From the NCBI GenBank assembly GCA_001872725.1, contig MNWR01000108.1, forward strand, positions 1 to 42,386: a stretch of DNA of 42,386 nt, read 5' to 3'. Below are positions 24,447 to 33,394 of this stretch, in pieces; position 1 is the stretch's first letter, and every line of letters starts with the position of its first letter. The notes under the pieces were generated by a model. The model did no database searches. It was not told the DNA's origin and saw nothing but the letters and a program-made list of their open reading frames with translations. Position numbers and translations under genes: made by a program. The stretch comes from Proteobacteria bacterium CG1_02_64_396. Lineage in GTDB: Bacteria; Pseudomonadota; MNWR01; CG1-02-64-396.

Positions 24447-24680
24447 TTACATCCGCAGCGCCGCCTGTTTCAGCTCGGCTTTGCGCGCCGTATCAATCGC
24501 CCGCCAGTCGCGCCCCGTCGCTGCCCCCTCCAACCCCCAGAGCAGGTTGAGGGTCGCCTTGGGTTGGCGCTCCTTCACCATGCGCCACACCGTCACCACC
24601 CCGGCGCGGCGCAGATCCTCCACCGTCGCAATTCCCACCTCGGCCAGCCAAGTGCGGCTGGTGGGTCCAATGTTCAGCAT
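24447..24680 (-). CDS. TfoX/Sxy C-terminal-domain protein
   Basis: A 77-residue protein that is only the TfoX C-terminal domain: LNIGPTSRTWLAEVGIATVEDL (in part), RRAGVVTVWRMVK, LNLLWGLEGAATGRDWRAI. This is a helix-hairpin-helix-like domain of unknown molecular function; full TfoX is a competence regulator. I chose the ATG at 24680, where homology begins. A separate gene encoding only the N-terminal TfoX domain lies 14 kb away (38819). It is divergent from the first caspase gene. Confidence 0.8.
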   Translation of the reverse strand: MLNIGPTSRTWLAEVGIATVEDLRRAGVVTVWRMVKERQPKATLNLLWGLEGAATGRDWRAIDTARKAELKQAALRM

Positions 24681-24791
24681 GGCCGTTTCCTTCTCGATGC
24701 AAGAACCCAAATGGGCGGATTTATCGCGCATTCTCAAGCCAGATCCGGCGTGGCACCATCCCTCGAACCATAGTCGACACACGAGGCAAAC

Positions 24792-26528
24792 ATGAGACAG
24801 AGGGCGCGGTGGTTTTGGCTGGTGTTGGGGCTGTTTGGCGCCGCCGGGGCGGTCCAGGCGGATGAGGTCGAACCCCTGGCACCCCCCTCCAAGCGGATTG
24901 CGCTGGTGATCGGCAACGACCAGTACCGCTCCGTGACCCCTCTGCGCAACGCAGTGGCCGACTCCACCGCCGTCGCCAAGGCGCTGCAAGAGGCCGGGTT
25001 TACCGTGACCTTGCAGCACAACGTCGACCTTTCCTCCGTCAAGCAGGCGCTGCGGCAATTCAAGACGGCTCTCGCCGAGGGGGATGAGGCGCTCTTTTTC
25101 TTCTCGGGCCACGGGGTGCAGCTGGGCGGCGCCAACTACCTGCTGCCGGTCGACATCGTCAGCGACAGCGAAGATCAGGTTCGGGACGACGCGCTGGCGT
25201 TGCAACGGGTGCTCGACGACATGAGCGAACGTAAGGTCCGCTTCGCCTTGGCCATCGTCGACGCCTGCCGCGACAACCCTTTCGCCACCCAGGGGCGTGG
25301 CGCGGGCGGCCCCAAAGGGCTGGCCGCTACCCGGGCCGACAACGGCCAGTTGATCCTCTTTTCGGCAGGTTCAGGCCAGCAGGCGCTCGACAACCTGGGG
25401 GAGGACGACCGCAATCCCAACGGGGTCTTCACCCGGGTGTTCATCCAAGAGATGAATCGCCCCGGCGTCGAGGTGCACCAGGTGCTGCACAACGTGCGCA
25501 GTCAGGTGGTGCAACTGGCCAAGTCGGTGGGCCACGACCAGATGCCCGCCCTCTACGATCAGATGCAGGGCGGTTTTTACTTCCACACCTTGCAAGCGGG
25601 GCAGGGGGGGGAGGATGCCCCCGCCGCGGTGAAGGCCGAGATTCAAGCCTGGCAGGCGATTCAAAACAGCACCGACCCCGCCGACTTTCGCCGCTACGTC
25701 GAGCGCTACCCCAATGGCGCTTTTGTCCCCCTGGCCCGCATCAAGGGGCGCACCCTGGTGATCGACAACCGGTTCGAGCCCAAGATCGACATCTACACCG
25801 TCGCGGAGGTCGAGTTTGCCCTGGTGGAGATCCCCGGCGGCAGCTTCGAGATGGGTTTCACCCAGCAGTACCGCAACGCCGAGCAGCCACGCCACACCGT
25901 GACCCTGCCCCCCTTCCAAATGATGCAAACCGAGGTCACCCAGCGGTTGTGGCAGGCGGTGATGGGGAGCAACCCCAGCAAGCATCAGGGCGACGACCTG
26001 CCGGTGGAGCAGGTCTCTTGGCAGATGGCCCAGAGTTTTGTCGCCAAGCTCAACCAGATGACCGGTCAACACTTCAGCCTGCCCAGCGAATCTCAGTGGG
26101 AGTACGCAGCCCGGGCCGGAACCATCACCGATGCGTTCTGGGGCTCGGCGTATCTGCCGGATGAGAAGATCGGCCGCTACGCCTGGTTCAGCTTCAACAA
26201 CGACGACCAGACCCATCCGGTGGCCCAAAAGGAGCCCAACCCCTGGAAGCTCTACGATATGGCGGGCAACGTGTCCGAGTGGTGTCAGGATGCCTACCAC
26301 GAGAGCTACAAAGAGAGCCGAGGCAGGGGGGGATTGGCCCCCGACGACGGCACCCCTTGGGAGGCTAAAGGTTTGGAAAACTACAAGGTGGTGCGGGGGG
26401 GATTCGCCCATTTCTTGTGGCCCGGGCGGGGAGATATGACCTCCAGTGGCCGCGCCATGTGGTACGACAACCAGTCCTCACCCCGCATCGGTTTGCGTTT
26501 GGTGTTGTTGCCGCAGGTGACGCCATGA
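24792..26528 (+). CDS. secreted caspase-like protease with FGE-sulfatase domain (copy 1)
   Basis: 578 residues. Signal peptide ~1-23 (ending AVQA), caspase p20-like (peptidase C14) domain ~33-270 with catalytic His107 (FFSGHGVQ) and Cys159 (AIVDACRDNPF), a linker with the W-x-x-I-x-x-S-x-D-P...YP-x-G-x-F motif (~285-320), and an FGE-sulfatase/C-type-lectin-like domain ~335-575 (LVEIPGGSFEMG, LPSESQWEYAARAG, YDMAGNVSEWCQD, VVRGGF). It lacks the paired cysteines of formylglycine-generating enzymes, so oxidase activity is unlikely. Both caspase residues are present, so it may be an active periplasmic protease. It overlaps copy 2 by 4 bases (ATGA). Confidence 0.88.
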   Translation: MRQRARWFWLVLGLFGAAGAVQADEVEPLAPPSKRIALVIGNDQYRSVTPLRNAVADSTAVAKALQEAGFTVTLQHNVDLSSVKQALRQFKTALAEGDEALFFFSGHGVQLGGANYLLPVDIVSDSEDQVRDDALALQRVLDDMSERKVRFALAIVDACRDNPFATQGRGAGGPKGLAATRADNGQLILFSAGSGQQALDNLGEDDRNPNGVFTRVFIQEMNRPGVEVHQVLHNVRSQVVQLAKSVGHDQMPALYDQMQGGFYFHTLQAGQGGEDAPAAVKAEIQAWQAIQNSTDPADFRRYVERYPNGAFVPLARIKGRTLVIDNRFEPKIDIYTVAEVEFALVEIPGGSFEMGFTQQYRNAEQPRHTVTLPPFQMMQTEVTQRLWQAVMGSNPSKHQGDDLPVEQVSWQMAQSFVAKLNQMTGQHFSLPSESQWEYAARAGTITDAFWGSAYLPDEKIGRYAWFSFNNDDQTHPVAQKEPNPWKLYDMAGNVSEWCQDAYHESYKESRGRGGLAPDDGTPWEAKGLENYKVVRGGFAHFLWPGRGDMTSSGRAMWYDNQSSPRIGLRLVLLPQVTP

Positions 26529-28210
26529 AGCTGGGACGATGGGGGGTCGGCATCTGGCTGATGGTGCTTGTGGCGGCGTTGGGTCCGGTGGCATTTCAAG
26601 CCGAGGCGGCGGGCAAACGGGTGGCCCTGGTCATCGGCAACAACCTGTACCGCAGCATCGCCCCGCTGCGCAACGCGGTGGCCGATGCCGATGCGGTGGC
26701 CCAAGCGTTGGCGCGGGCGGGGTTCCAAGTGATGGCGCTGCACGACCTGGACCGGGCCGCCATGCTCAAGGCGGTGGGTGATTTCAAAGCGGGGGTGGCG
26801 CCGGGGGACGAGGCCCTCTTTTACTACTCGGGCCACGGGGTCCAGATGGGGGGGGTCAACTACCTGCTGCCGGTCGACATCGTCAGCGACAGCGCCGACC
26901 AGGTGAAGAACGACGCGCTGGGGCTGCAACAGCTCCTCGACGAAATGCGTCGGCAACAGGCCCGCTTCGCCCTGGCCATCATCGACGCCTGCCGCGACAA
27001 CCCCTTTCAGGGTAAGGGGCGCAGCATGGGCGGCGGGCGGGGTTTGGCCGCCACCACCCCCCCCAGCGGGCAGATGATCCTCTTCTCGGCGGGGGCCGGT
27101 CAGGAGGCGCTCGACCGGCTGAGCGAACAGGACACCCATCCCCACGGCCTTTTTACCAGGGTGTTGCTCGATGAGATCGACAAGCCAGGGGTGGAGATCC
27201 ACACCCTGCTCAGCGGTTTGCGCAACCGGGTGGCGGCGCTGGCCGAGGGGGTCCACCGCGATCAGATGCCGGCGCTGTTCGATCAGATGCAGGGCGACTT
27301 CTATTTTCATCCCCTCGCCGACGAAGCGGGCAGGTTGGGCCCCGATCTCGAATTCTGGAATAGGATCAAAAACAGCGACGATCCTCAGGGATATCGGCAA
27401 TACCTCGACCGTTTCCCCACGGGGGCGTTTGCCTCGCTGGCCCGAGTGAAGGCGGCCCAAGGGGGGGGCGCCTCTGCCACCCACAGCCGTGGGCGCAGCT
27501 ACATGGTGGGTCAGGTGGTCTTCGAAATGGTCCCGATTCCGGGGGGGCGCTTCATCATGGGCTCCGACCGGGACTTCCCCTACGAGCCCCACCCGGTCGA
27601 GCTAGCCCCCTTTCAGATGATGCGCACCGAGGTGACCCAGGGGTTGTGGGCGGCGGTGATGGGAGATAACCCCAGCCGGTTCAAGGGCAACAACCTCCCG
27701 GTTGAAAACGTCGATTGGCGTCAGGTGCAGACGTTTGTCACCAGACTGAACACCCTGACCGGCCTGAGTTTTCAGCTCCCCAGCGAGGCGCAGTGGGAGT
27801 TTGCCGCCCGGGCGGGCAGCGCCACCACTTGGTATTGGGGTAACGATGCGCGCCAGACCGGCGATTACGCCTGGTACCAAGACAACAGCGACGAAGCAAC
27901 CCACCCGGTCGGTTTGAAAAAACCCAACCCTTGGGGGCTCTACGACATGAGCGGCAATGTGGCCGAGTGGTGCCTGGATGCCTACCACGAACGGTACCAA
28001 GGGGGGGTGTTCGGCGACGACGCTCCCAGCGACGGCAGCCCCTGGCTTAAGGATGGGTTCAAAGATTGGAAGGTGGTGCGGGGGGGCTCTTTCAGTGACA
28101 AGGATTCGTCCGGGCACCCCAATGCCATGACCTCCGCCGCTCGCGGCAGCGCTCCCCCTCAGTTCAAGAGGGAAAACCGGGGGTTTCGTTTGGTCTTAAG
28201 CGGCGAATGA
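26525..28210 (+). CDS. secreted caspase-like protease with FGE-sulfatase domain (copy 2)
   Basis: 561 residues with the same plan as copy 1: signal peptide ~1-28, caspase domain with His104 (YYSGHGVQ) and Cys156 (AIIDACRDNPF), the linker repeat (FWNRIKNSDDPQGY...FPTGAF), and an FGE-like domain from ~345 (MVPIPGGRFIMGS, LPSEAQWEFAARAG, YDMSGNVAEWCLD, VVRGGSF). There are no FGE catalytic cysteines. The ATG at 26525 overlaps the copy 1 stop, so the two are translationally coupled. Eight G residues at 27461-27468 lie in the interdomain linker. Confidence 0.88.
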   Translation: MKLGRWGVGIWLMVLVAALGPVAFQAEAAGKRVALVIGNNLYRSIAPLRNAVADADAVAQALARAGFQVMALHDLDRAAMLKAVGDFKAGVAPGDEALFYYSGHGVQMGGVNYLLPVDIVSDSADQVKNDALGLQQLLDEMRRQQARFALAIIDACRDNPFQGKGRSMGGGRGLAATTPPSGQMILFSAGAGQEALDRLSEQDTHPHGLFTRVLLDEIDKPGVEIHTLLSGLRNRVAALAEGVHRDQMPALFDQMQGDFYFHPLADEAGRLGPDLEFWNRIKNSDDPQGYRQYLDRFPTGAFASLARVKAAQGGGASATHSRGRSYMVGQVVFEMVPIPGGRFIMGSDRDFPYEPHPVELAPFQMMRTEVTQGLWAAVMGDNPSRFKGNNLPVENVDWRQVQTFVTRLNTLTGLSFQLPSEAQWEFAARAGSATTWYWGNDARQTGDYAWYQDNSDEATHPVGLKKPNPWGLYDMSGNVAEWCLDAYHERYQGGVFGDDAPSDGSPWLKDGFKDWKVVRGGSFSDKDSSGHPNAMTSAARGSAPPQFKRENRGFRLVLSGE

Positions 28211-28325
28211 TTATTTTCAGGCCCCCACTGACGTGGGCTCCAGGGATGGATCGCATCGTCCGCCGCTTCATGGGCCAGGGCTTCATCGACCTGGTTTACG
28301 AGGCAAACGTTTTCGAGGCTTCGCC

Positions 28326-30062
28326 ATGCTGCGATGGGTAGGAATGGTACTGGGGGTGGGTTGGGCGCTGTCGGCCCTGGCCGGAGATCTGCCCGACAAC
28401 ATGGGGCGGGGGGTTCAGGTATCGGCCGCGGGCCCCAAACGGGTCGCCCTGGTCATCGGCAACCACCACTACCAAACCCTGGAGTCGCTGCCGGTCGCCG
28501 GGGCCGACGCCGAGGCGCTGGCTCGACGGCTCGAAGAGACGGGGTTTGAGGTGCTGCGTCGCAACGACCTCGATACCGGCGCCATGAAAAAAGCGGTACG
28601 CCAATTCAAGGCAGCGCTGTCGCCCGGCGACGAGGCGATCTTCGCCTTCGCGGGGTACGGGGTGGCGGAGGAGGGGGTCGATTACCTGCTGCCGGTCGAC
28701 ATCGTCGGCGAGAGCATCGACCGAATACGCGACGATGCCCTGTCGCTGCAACGGGTGCTCGACGATCTGCAAGACAAACAGCCCCGTTTCGCCCTGGCCA
28801 TCGTCGACACCTGCCGTGGCAACCCCTTTGTGGGGGGGGCGACCGGGCTGGGGCATGAACGGGGCATGGCGGCGATCAGTGCTGGCAACGGACAGATGAT
28901 CCTGTTTTCGGCGGGGGTGGGTCAGGCGGCGCTGGAGCGCACCGGGACCGACGACGCAACGGCGCAAAGCCTGTTCGTGCGGGCGCTGGTCGAGGCGATG
29001 GGGCAACCGGGTGTGGAGATCCGCCCCCTGGTGCGCCAGGTGCGCGACCGGGTGGCGGCGTTGGCAGCGCAGTCGGGGGGGGAGCAATTCCCGGCGCTCT
29101 ACGATCAGGCCCAGGGCGACTTCTTTTTTTATCCCCCGGCGGCGGGCAGCGCGGCGGGCGTCCCCCAAGGGGTGGGCCCTCTGGAGCAGGAGTTCTGGGA
29201 TGCCATCGCTCAGAGCGACGACCCGGCCCTCTATCTGGCCTACCTCGAACAGTACCCCAATGGCTTTTATGCAGAGCAAGCGCGGCAGAAGGGGGGGGTG
29301 CAGACGATGCCCGCGCGGGAACAAGAGCCCCAGGTCAAGGGCGAGCGTTTCACCGTGCGCGGCATCCGTTTCGAGATGGTCGAGATTCCGGGGGGCAATT
29401 TTTTCATGGGGGGCGACGATCTGTGGGCCTCCTCAGAACAACAGCCACGCCACGAGGTCGCCCTGGCCCCCTTTCAAATCATGCAAACCGAGGTGACCCA
29501 AGCGCTGTGGCAGGCGGTGATGGGCTACAACGAACAGGAATACAAAGGGGACAACCTGCCGGTTTATCAGGTGACGTGGCGGGATGCTCAGCGCTTTGCC
29601 GACAAGCTCAGCCAGATGACCGGCAAGCGTTTTCGACTGCCCAGCGAGTCCCAGTGGGAGTACGCGGCGCGGGGGGGGACCACCTCGGTCTGGTTTTGGG
29701 GCGACGATGAAAGCCAAATGCCCCAATACGCCTGGATTCCTGAAAACAGCGACAAACAACCCCATCCAGTGGCGCAGAAACGTCCCAATCCCTGGGGGCT
29801 TTACGACATGACGGGCAACGCCTGGGAGTGGTGCCAGGATGTTTTCCACGAAGACTATCGGGGTGGGATGTTCAACCGTCGACCCGACGACGGCAGCGCC
29901 TGGGAGAGCGAGGGTGTGGAGGATGAACGGGTGATTCGCGGCGGGGCGTTCGATGCCATGTTCAATCTCGATTTTCGCTCCGACGCCCGCAGCGGCAGGG
30001 ACCAGGGGCAACATTGGGCGGGGGTCAGGCTGGTGTGGATCCCCGGCGAGGGGGGGGAGTGA
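28326..30062 (+). CDS. caspase-like pseudoprotease with FGE-sulfatase domain (copy 3)
   Basis: 578 residues. Signal peptide ~1-20, caspase-like domain ~35-275, linker repeat (FWDAIAQSDDPALY...YPNGFY) and FGE-like domain from ~350 (MVEIPGGNFFMGG, LPSESQWEYAARGG, YDMTGNAWEWCQD, VIRGGAF). The catalytic Cys163 is present (IVDTCRGNPF), but the catalytic His is Tyr111 (codon TAC at 28656) in FAFAGYGVAEEG, so this copy is probably not an active protease. I chose the ATG at 28326, where the signal peptide starts; a frame from 28233 adds residues unlike the paralogues. A 115-bp gap separates it from copy 2; its stop overlaps the copy 4 start. Confidence 0.87.
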   Translation: MLRWVGMVLGVGWALSALAGDLPDNMGRGVQVSAAGPKRVALVIGNHHYQTLESLPVAGADAEALARRLEETGFEVLRRNDLDTGAMKKAVRQFKAALSPGDEAIFAFAGYGVAEEGVDYLLPVDIVGESIDRIRDDALSLQRVLDDLQDKQPRFALAIVDTCRGNPFVGGATGLGHERGMAAISAGNGQMILFSAGVGQAALERTGTDDATAQSLFVRALVEAMGQPGVEIRPLVRQVRDRVAALAAQSGGEQFPALYDQAQGDFFFYPPAAGSAAGVPQGVGPLEQEFWDAIAQSDDPALYLAYLEQYPNGFYAEQARQKGGVQTMPAREQEPQVKGERFTVRGIRFEMVEIPGGNFFMGGDDLWASSEQQPRHEVALAPFQIMQTEVTQALWQAVMGYNEQEYKGDNLPVYQVTWRDAQRFADKLSQMTGKRFRLPSESQWEYAARGGTTSVWFWGDDESQMPQYAWIPENSDKQPHPVAQKRPNPWGLYDMTGNAWEWCQDVFHEDYRGGMFNRRPDDGSAWESEGVEDERVIRGGAFDAMFNLDFRSDARSGRDQGQHWAGVRLVWIPGEGGE

Positions 30063-31807
30063 TGGGGATGTTCCACCGCGCTGCCGCATCGGTGCGCCCG
30101 GCTCGGCGGGCTCTGTGGATCGGGATGTTGCTGTTGGGGCTGGGCTCCTCGGCTCTGGCCGACGATCTGGGTCGAGGGGTGCAGATCGCCGCCAGCGGTC
30201 CCAAACGGGTGGCGTTGGTGATCGGCAACGGCCTCTACGACCACCTGGATTCGCCCCCGAGCGCCGTGGCCGACGCCGAGACCATGGCCCAAGGGTTTGA
30301 GGCGGCCGGTTTCGAGACCACCTTGCGACTCGATCTGGACCTGTCGGCCCTCAAAAGGGTGGTCCGGCAGTTCAAGGCGAGACTGTCGCCGGGGGACGAG
30401 GCGCTGTTTTTCTTTGCCGGACATGGGGTGCAGCTGGAGGGGGCCAACTACCTGCTGCCCACCGACATCGTCGGCGACAGCGAAGAGCAGGTGATGGACG
30501 AGGCGCTGGCGTTGCAACGGGTGCTCGACGACCTGACGCAGCAACAGGTTCGGCTGTCGCTGGCCATCGTCGCCGCCTGCCGCGACAACCCTTTTGCCGC
30601 CAAGGGACGGGGGCTCGGCGGGGGGCGGGGGCTGGCTCCGGTGGGGGCCGCCAACGGCCAAATGATTGTCTTTGCCGCAGGTTCGGGGCAGCGGGCCCTC
30701 GACCGGGTGGGGGAGGGGGACGTCAACCCCAACAGCCTGTTCGTTCGGGTCTTCGCCGACGAGATGGCCCGTCCGGGGGTGGAGATCCGCCAACTGGTGC
30801 GCAACGTGCGCAGCCGGGTGGTGGCGGCGGCCAAGAGTGTCGGGGCCGAGCAGGTGCCCGCCTTTTACGACCAGATGGAGGGCGATTTCTACTTCCGCTT
30901 GGCCTCTTCAGAGGGGGAGACCACCCGCACCAACGCCGCAGCCCAACTTGAAATGGCGTTCTGGGCCTCCATCGAGCAGAGCGACGATCCGGCCTATTTT
31001 CAGGCCTACCTGAAGCAATACCCGGCCGGATCGTTCGTCGATCGAGCGCGAAAAATGGTGGCCCCCCAGGGGGGGGTGTCGCGGCTGCCGGTGGGAGAGA
31101 GGTGGGATCCCTATCGCTTTGTCGTGGGGGGGGCGGCGTTCGAGATGGTGCCGCTGGCGGGGGGCAGCTTTACCTTGGGCAATAAGGAGCTCGACCACGC
31201 CGATTTGGTCGCCCAGATCACCCTTCCCCCTTTTCAGATCATGCGCACCGAAGTGACTCAGGCCCTCTTCAAAGCGGTCATGGGCAATCAAGGCGATTGG
31301 CCCGTGGGGGACGAGTATCCGGTCCTCATGACCTGGGCAGGCGCCCAGACGTTTATCGCCAGACTCAACACCCTGACCGGCCAGCAATTCCGTATACCCA
31401 GCGAAGCGCAGTGGGAATATGCGGTTCGGGCCGGCACCGAAAGCCAGTGGTTTTGGGGCCGCAACGGTCAAGAGGGGGACGATTATGCCTGGTGGAGCCA
31501 GAACAGCGGCGGCGAGATCCACCCGGTGGCGCAGAAAAAGCCCAATCCCTGGGGGCTGTACGACATGAGCGGCAACGTGCGCGAGTGGTGCCAGGACACA
31601 TTCCATTTTTCATACGATGGGATCCCCCCCGACGGTTCCCCGTGGGAGGTCGACGGCGAGCGGGGCACGAGGGTTGTCCGCGGGGGGGGCAATCGCAGTC
31701 CCTACATTTCGTATCTTGCCTCCAGTTGGCGCGAAGCTGGCGATATCTCGACCGGGGCCGGTCTGCGCCTGATTCGCATGGTGGTCGCCACCGATCCCGT
31801 GCGGTAA
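30062..31807 (+). CDS. caspase-like protease with FGE-sulfatase domain (copy 4)
   Basis: 581 residues. Signal peptide ~1-33, caspase domain with His121 (FFAGHGVQLEG) and Cys173 in AIVAACRDNPF, where the Asp two residues before the Cys in the other copies is Ala. The linker repeat (FWASIEQSDDPAYF...YPAGSF) and FGE-like domain from ~365 (MVPLAGGSFTLGN, IPSEAQWEYAVRAG, YDMSGNVREWCQD, VVRGGG) follow. The N-terminal region with DLGRGVQIAASGPKRVALVIGN (in part) is closest to copy 3. The ATG overlaps the copy 3 stop (TGATG). The nifE control region starts 65 bp downstream. Confidence 0.87.
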   Translation: MGMFHRAAASVRPARRALWIGMLLLGLGSSALADDLGRGVQIAASGPKRVALVIGNGLYDHLDSPPSAVADAETMAQGFEAAGFETTLRLDLDLSALKRVVRQFKARLSPGDEALFFFAGHGVQLEGANYLLPTDIVGDSEEQVMDEALALQRVLDDLTQQQVRLSLAIVAACRDNPFAAKGRGLGGGRGLAPVGAANGQMIVFAAGSGQRALDRVGEGDVNPNSLFVRVFADEMARPGVEIRQLVRNVRSRVVAAAKSVGAEQVPAFYDQMEGDFYFRLASSEGETTRTNAAAQLEMAFWASIEQSDDPAYFQAYLKQYPAGSFVDRARKMVAPQGGVSRLPVGERWDPYRFVVGGAAFEMVPLAGGSFTLGNKELDHADLVAQITLPPFQIMRTEVTQALFKAVMGNQGDWPVGDEYPVLMTWAGAQTFIARLNTLTGQQFRIPSEAQWEYAVRAGTESQWFWGRNGQEGDDYAWWSQNSGGEIHPVAQKKPNPWGLYDMSGNVREWCQDTFHFSYDGIPPDGSPWEVDGERGTRVVRGGGNRSPYISYLASSWREAGDISTGAGLRLIRMVVATDPVR

Positions 31808-31872
31808 AGGCCGCCACAACACTCCCCCTCCCCTCGGGGGGGGCTCCCCTGCATTGGCTTTCCCCCGACAAT

Positions 31873-31888
31873 TGTCACATTCGCGACA
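31873..31888 (+). promoter_or_regulatory. NifA upstream activator sequence for nifE
   Basis: Exact TGT-N10-ACA (TGTCACATTCGCGACA), 62 bases upstream of the -24 GG of the nifE promoter. Confidence 0.78.
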
Positions 31889-31914
31889 TCCACGCCGCAC
31901 GACAAACCACGCAA

Positions 31915-31927
31915 TAACAAACACTTG
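31915..31927 (+). promoter_or_regulatory. possible IHF site in the nifE control region
   Basis: TAACAA-ACAC-TTG differs by one base from the IHF consensus WATCAA-N4-TTR. It lies between the NifA site and the promoter, where DNA bending is usually needed. Confidence 0.4.
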
Positions 31928-31933
31928 AGAGGC

Positions 31934-31949
31934 TGGCACACCCCTGGCA
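31934..31949 (+). promoter_or_regulatory. sigma-54 promoter of nifE
   Basis: TGGCAC-N5-TGGCA, with GG and GC exactly 10 bases apart. It predicts a start near 31961 and a leader of about 36 bases. Confidence 0.83.
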
Positions 31950-31996
31950 ATAGGTGAGGTCGTTCATCGTATAGACGACCAACCGCCGGAGGCGTC

Positions 31997-33394
31997 ATGA
32001 AACCAAGCGACATCGCCGTACTGCTCGACGAACCGGCCTGCACCCATAACGCCAAGTCCAAATCGGGCTGCGCCAAACCCAAGCCAGGAGCCGCTGCAGG
32101 GGGCTGCGCCTTCGACGGCGCCCAGATTGCCCTGCTCCCCATCGCCGATGTGGCCCACATCGTCCACGGCCCCATCGCCTGCGCCGGATCTTCGTGGGAC
32201 AACCGGGGGACCCGCTCGTCGGGGCCGACCCTCTACCGCTTGGGCATGACCACCGATCTGACCGAGCAGGACATCATCATGGGGCGGGGCGAAAAGCGGC
32301 TGTTCCATGCCATCAAACAGGCGGTGACCGAGCACAGCCCCGCCGCCGTCTTCGTTTACAACACCTGCGTTCCGGCCCTGGCGGGCGACGACGTCGATGC
32401 GGTTTGCAAGGCGGCCATCGAGGCCTTTGGGGTCCCGGTGGTCCCGGTCGACGCCGCCGGTTTTTATGGCACCAAAAACCTGGGCAACCGCATCGCGGGC
32501 GAGGCGATGGTGAAACACGTCATCGGCACCCGGGAGCCCGACCCGATCCCTCCCGCCAGCGAGCGTCCCGGCATCACCGTCCACACCGTCAACCTGGTGG
32601 GGGAATACAACATCGCCGGCGAGCTCTGGCATGTGCTGCCGCTGCTCGATGAATTGGGGATTCGGGTGCTGGCGACCCTGTCGGGCGACGCCCGTTTTGC
32701 CGAGGTGCAAACCATGCACCGGGCGCAGGTGAACATGATGGTCTGCTCCAAAGCGATGGTGAACGTCGCCCGCAAACTCCAGAAGAAATACGGCACCCCT
32801 TGGTTCGAGGGGAGCTTCTACGGCGTGGCCGACATGAGCCGGGCGCTGCGCGATTTTGCTCGCCTGATGGGGGACGACGACCTGAACGCCCGCACCGAGT
32901 CGGTCATCGCTCGGGAGGAGGCCCGCATCGACGCCCTGCTCCAACCCTGGCGCGAGCGTCTGACCGGCAAACGGGTGCTGCTCTACACCGGGGGAGTTAA
33001 GTCGTGGTCCATCGTTTCGGCCCTGCAAGACCTGGGGATGACGGTGGTCGCCACCGGCACCAAGAAGTCGACCGAGGAAGACAAAGCCCGCATCCGCGAA
33101 CTGATGGGCGACGAGGCGCGGATGATCGACGACGGCAATCCCCGCGCCCTGCTCGACACCTACAGGGAGCTGGGGGCCGACATCATGATCGCAGGGGGGC
33201 GCAACATGTACACGGCGCTCAAAGCCCGCATTCCCTTCCTCGACATCAACCAAGAACGGGAATTTGGCTACGCCGGGTATACCGGCATGGTCGAGTTGGC
33301 CCGGCAATTGGCCCTGGCCCTAGAAAGCCCGGTGTGGGAGGCGGTTCGCCGTCCGGCGCCGTGGGACGCCCGAGGGGAGGTCTCCAATGGCTGA
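31997..33394 (+). CDS. nifE: nitrogenase iron-molybdenum cofactor biosynthesis protein NifE
   Basis: With NifN forms the NifEN scaffold on which the FeMo-co precursor matures. The 465-residue product is NifD-like. The N-terminal cysteine region ([17 protein letters not shown]) is typical of NifE, as are [29 protein letters not shown] and the closing [18 protein letters not shown] segment in part. GGAGG lies 7 bases before the ATG. It is the first gene behind a NifA site and a sigma-54 promoter, and overlaps nifN by 8 bases. Confidence 0.97.
   Translation: MKPSDIAVLLDEPACTHNAKSKSGCAKPKPGAAAGGCAFDGAQIALLPIADVAHIVHGPIACAGSSWDNRGTRSSGPTLYRLGMTTDLTEQDIIMGRGEKRLFHAIKQAVTEHSPAAVFVYNTCVPALAGDDVDAVCKAAIEAFGVPVVPVDAAGFYGTKNLGNRIAGEAMVKHVIGTREPDPIPPASERPGITVHTVNLVGEYNIAGELWHVLPLLDELGIRVLATLSGDARFAEVQTMHRAQVNMMVCSKAMVNVARKLQKKYGTPWFEGSFYGVADMSRALRDFARLMGDDDLNARTESVIAREEARIDALLQPWRERLTGKRVLLYTGGVKSWSIVSALQDLGMTVVATGTKKSTEEDKARIRELMGDEARMIDDGNPRALLDTYRELGADIMIAGGRNMYTALKARIPFLDINQEREFGYAGYTGMVELARQLALALESPVWEAVRRPAPWDARGEVSNG

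Noticed and set aside
24751-24766. TGGCAC just upstream of caspase-FGE copy 1 as a sigma-54 promoter
   Set aside because: The -12 position has CG where GC is needed, and there is no TGT-N10-ACA upstream.
24792-31807. A diversity-generating retroelement in the caspase-FGE block
   Set aside because: The FGE/lectin fold and variable C-termini fit a target protein, but I see no reverse transcriptase and no near-identical template repeat in the window.
24792-31807. The FGE domains as true formylglycine-generating enzymes
   Set aside because: The cysteine pair expected after R-G-G is absent in all four copies, and no sulfatase gene is nearby.
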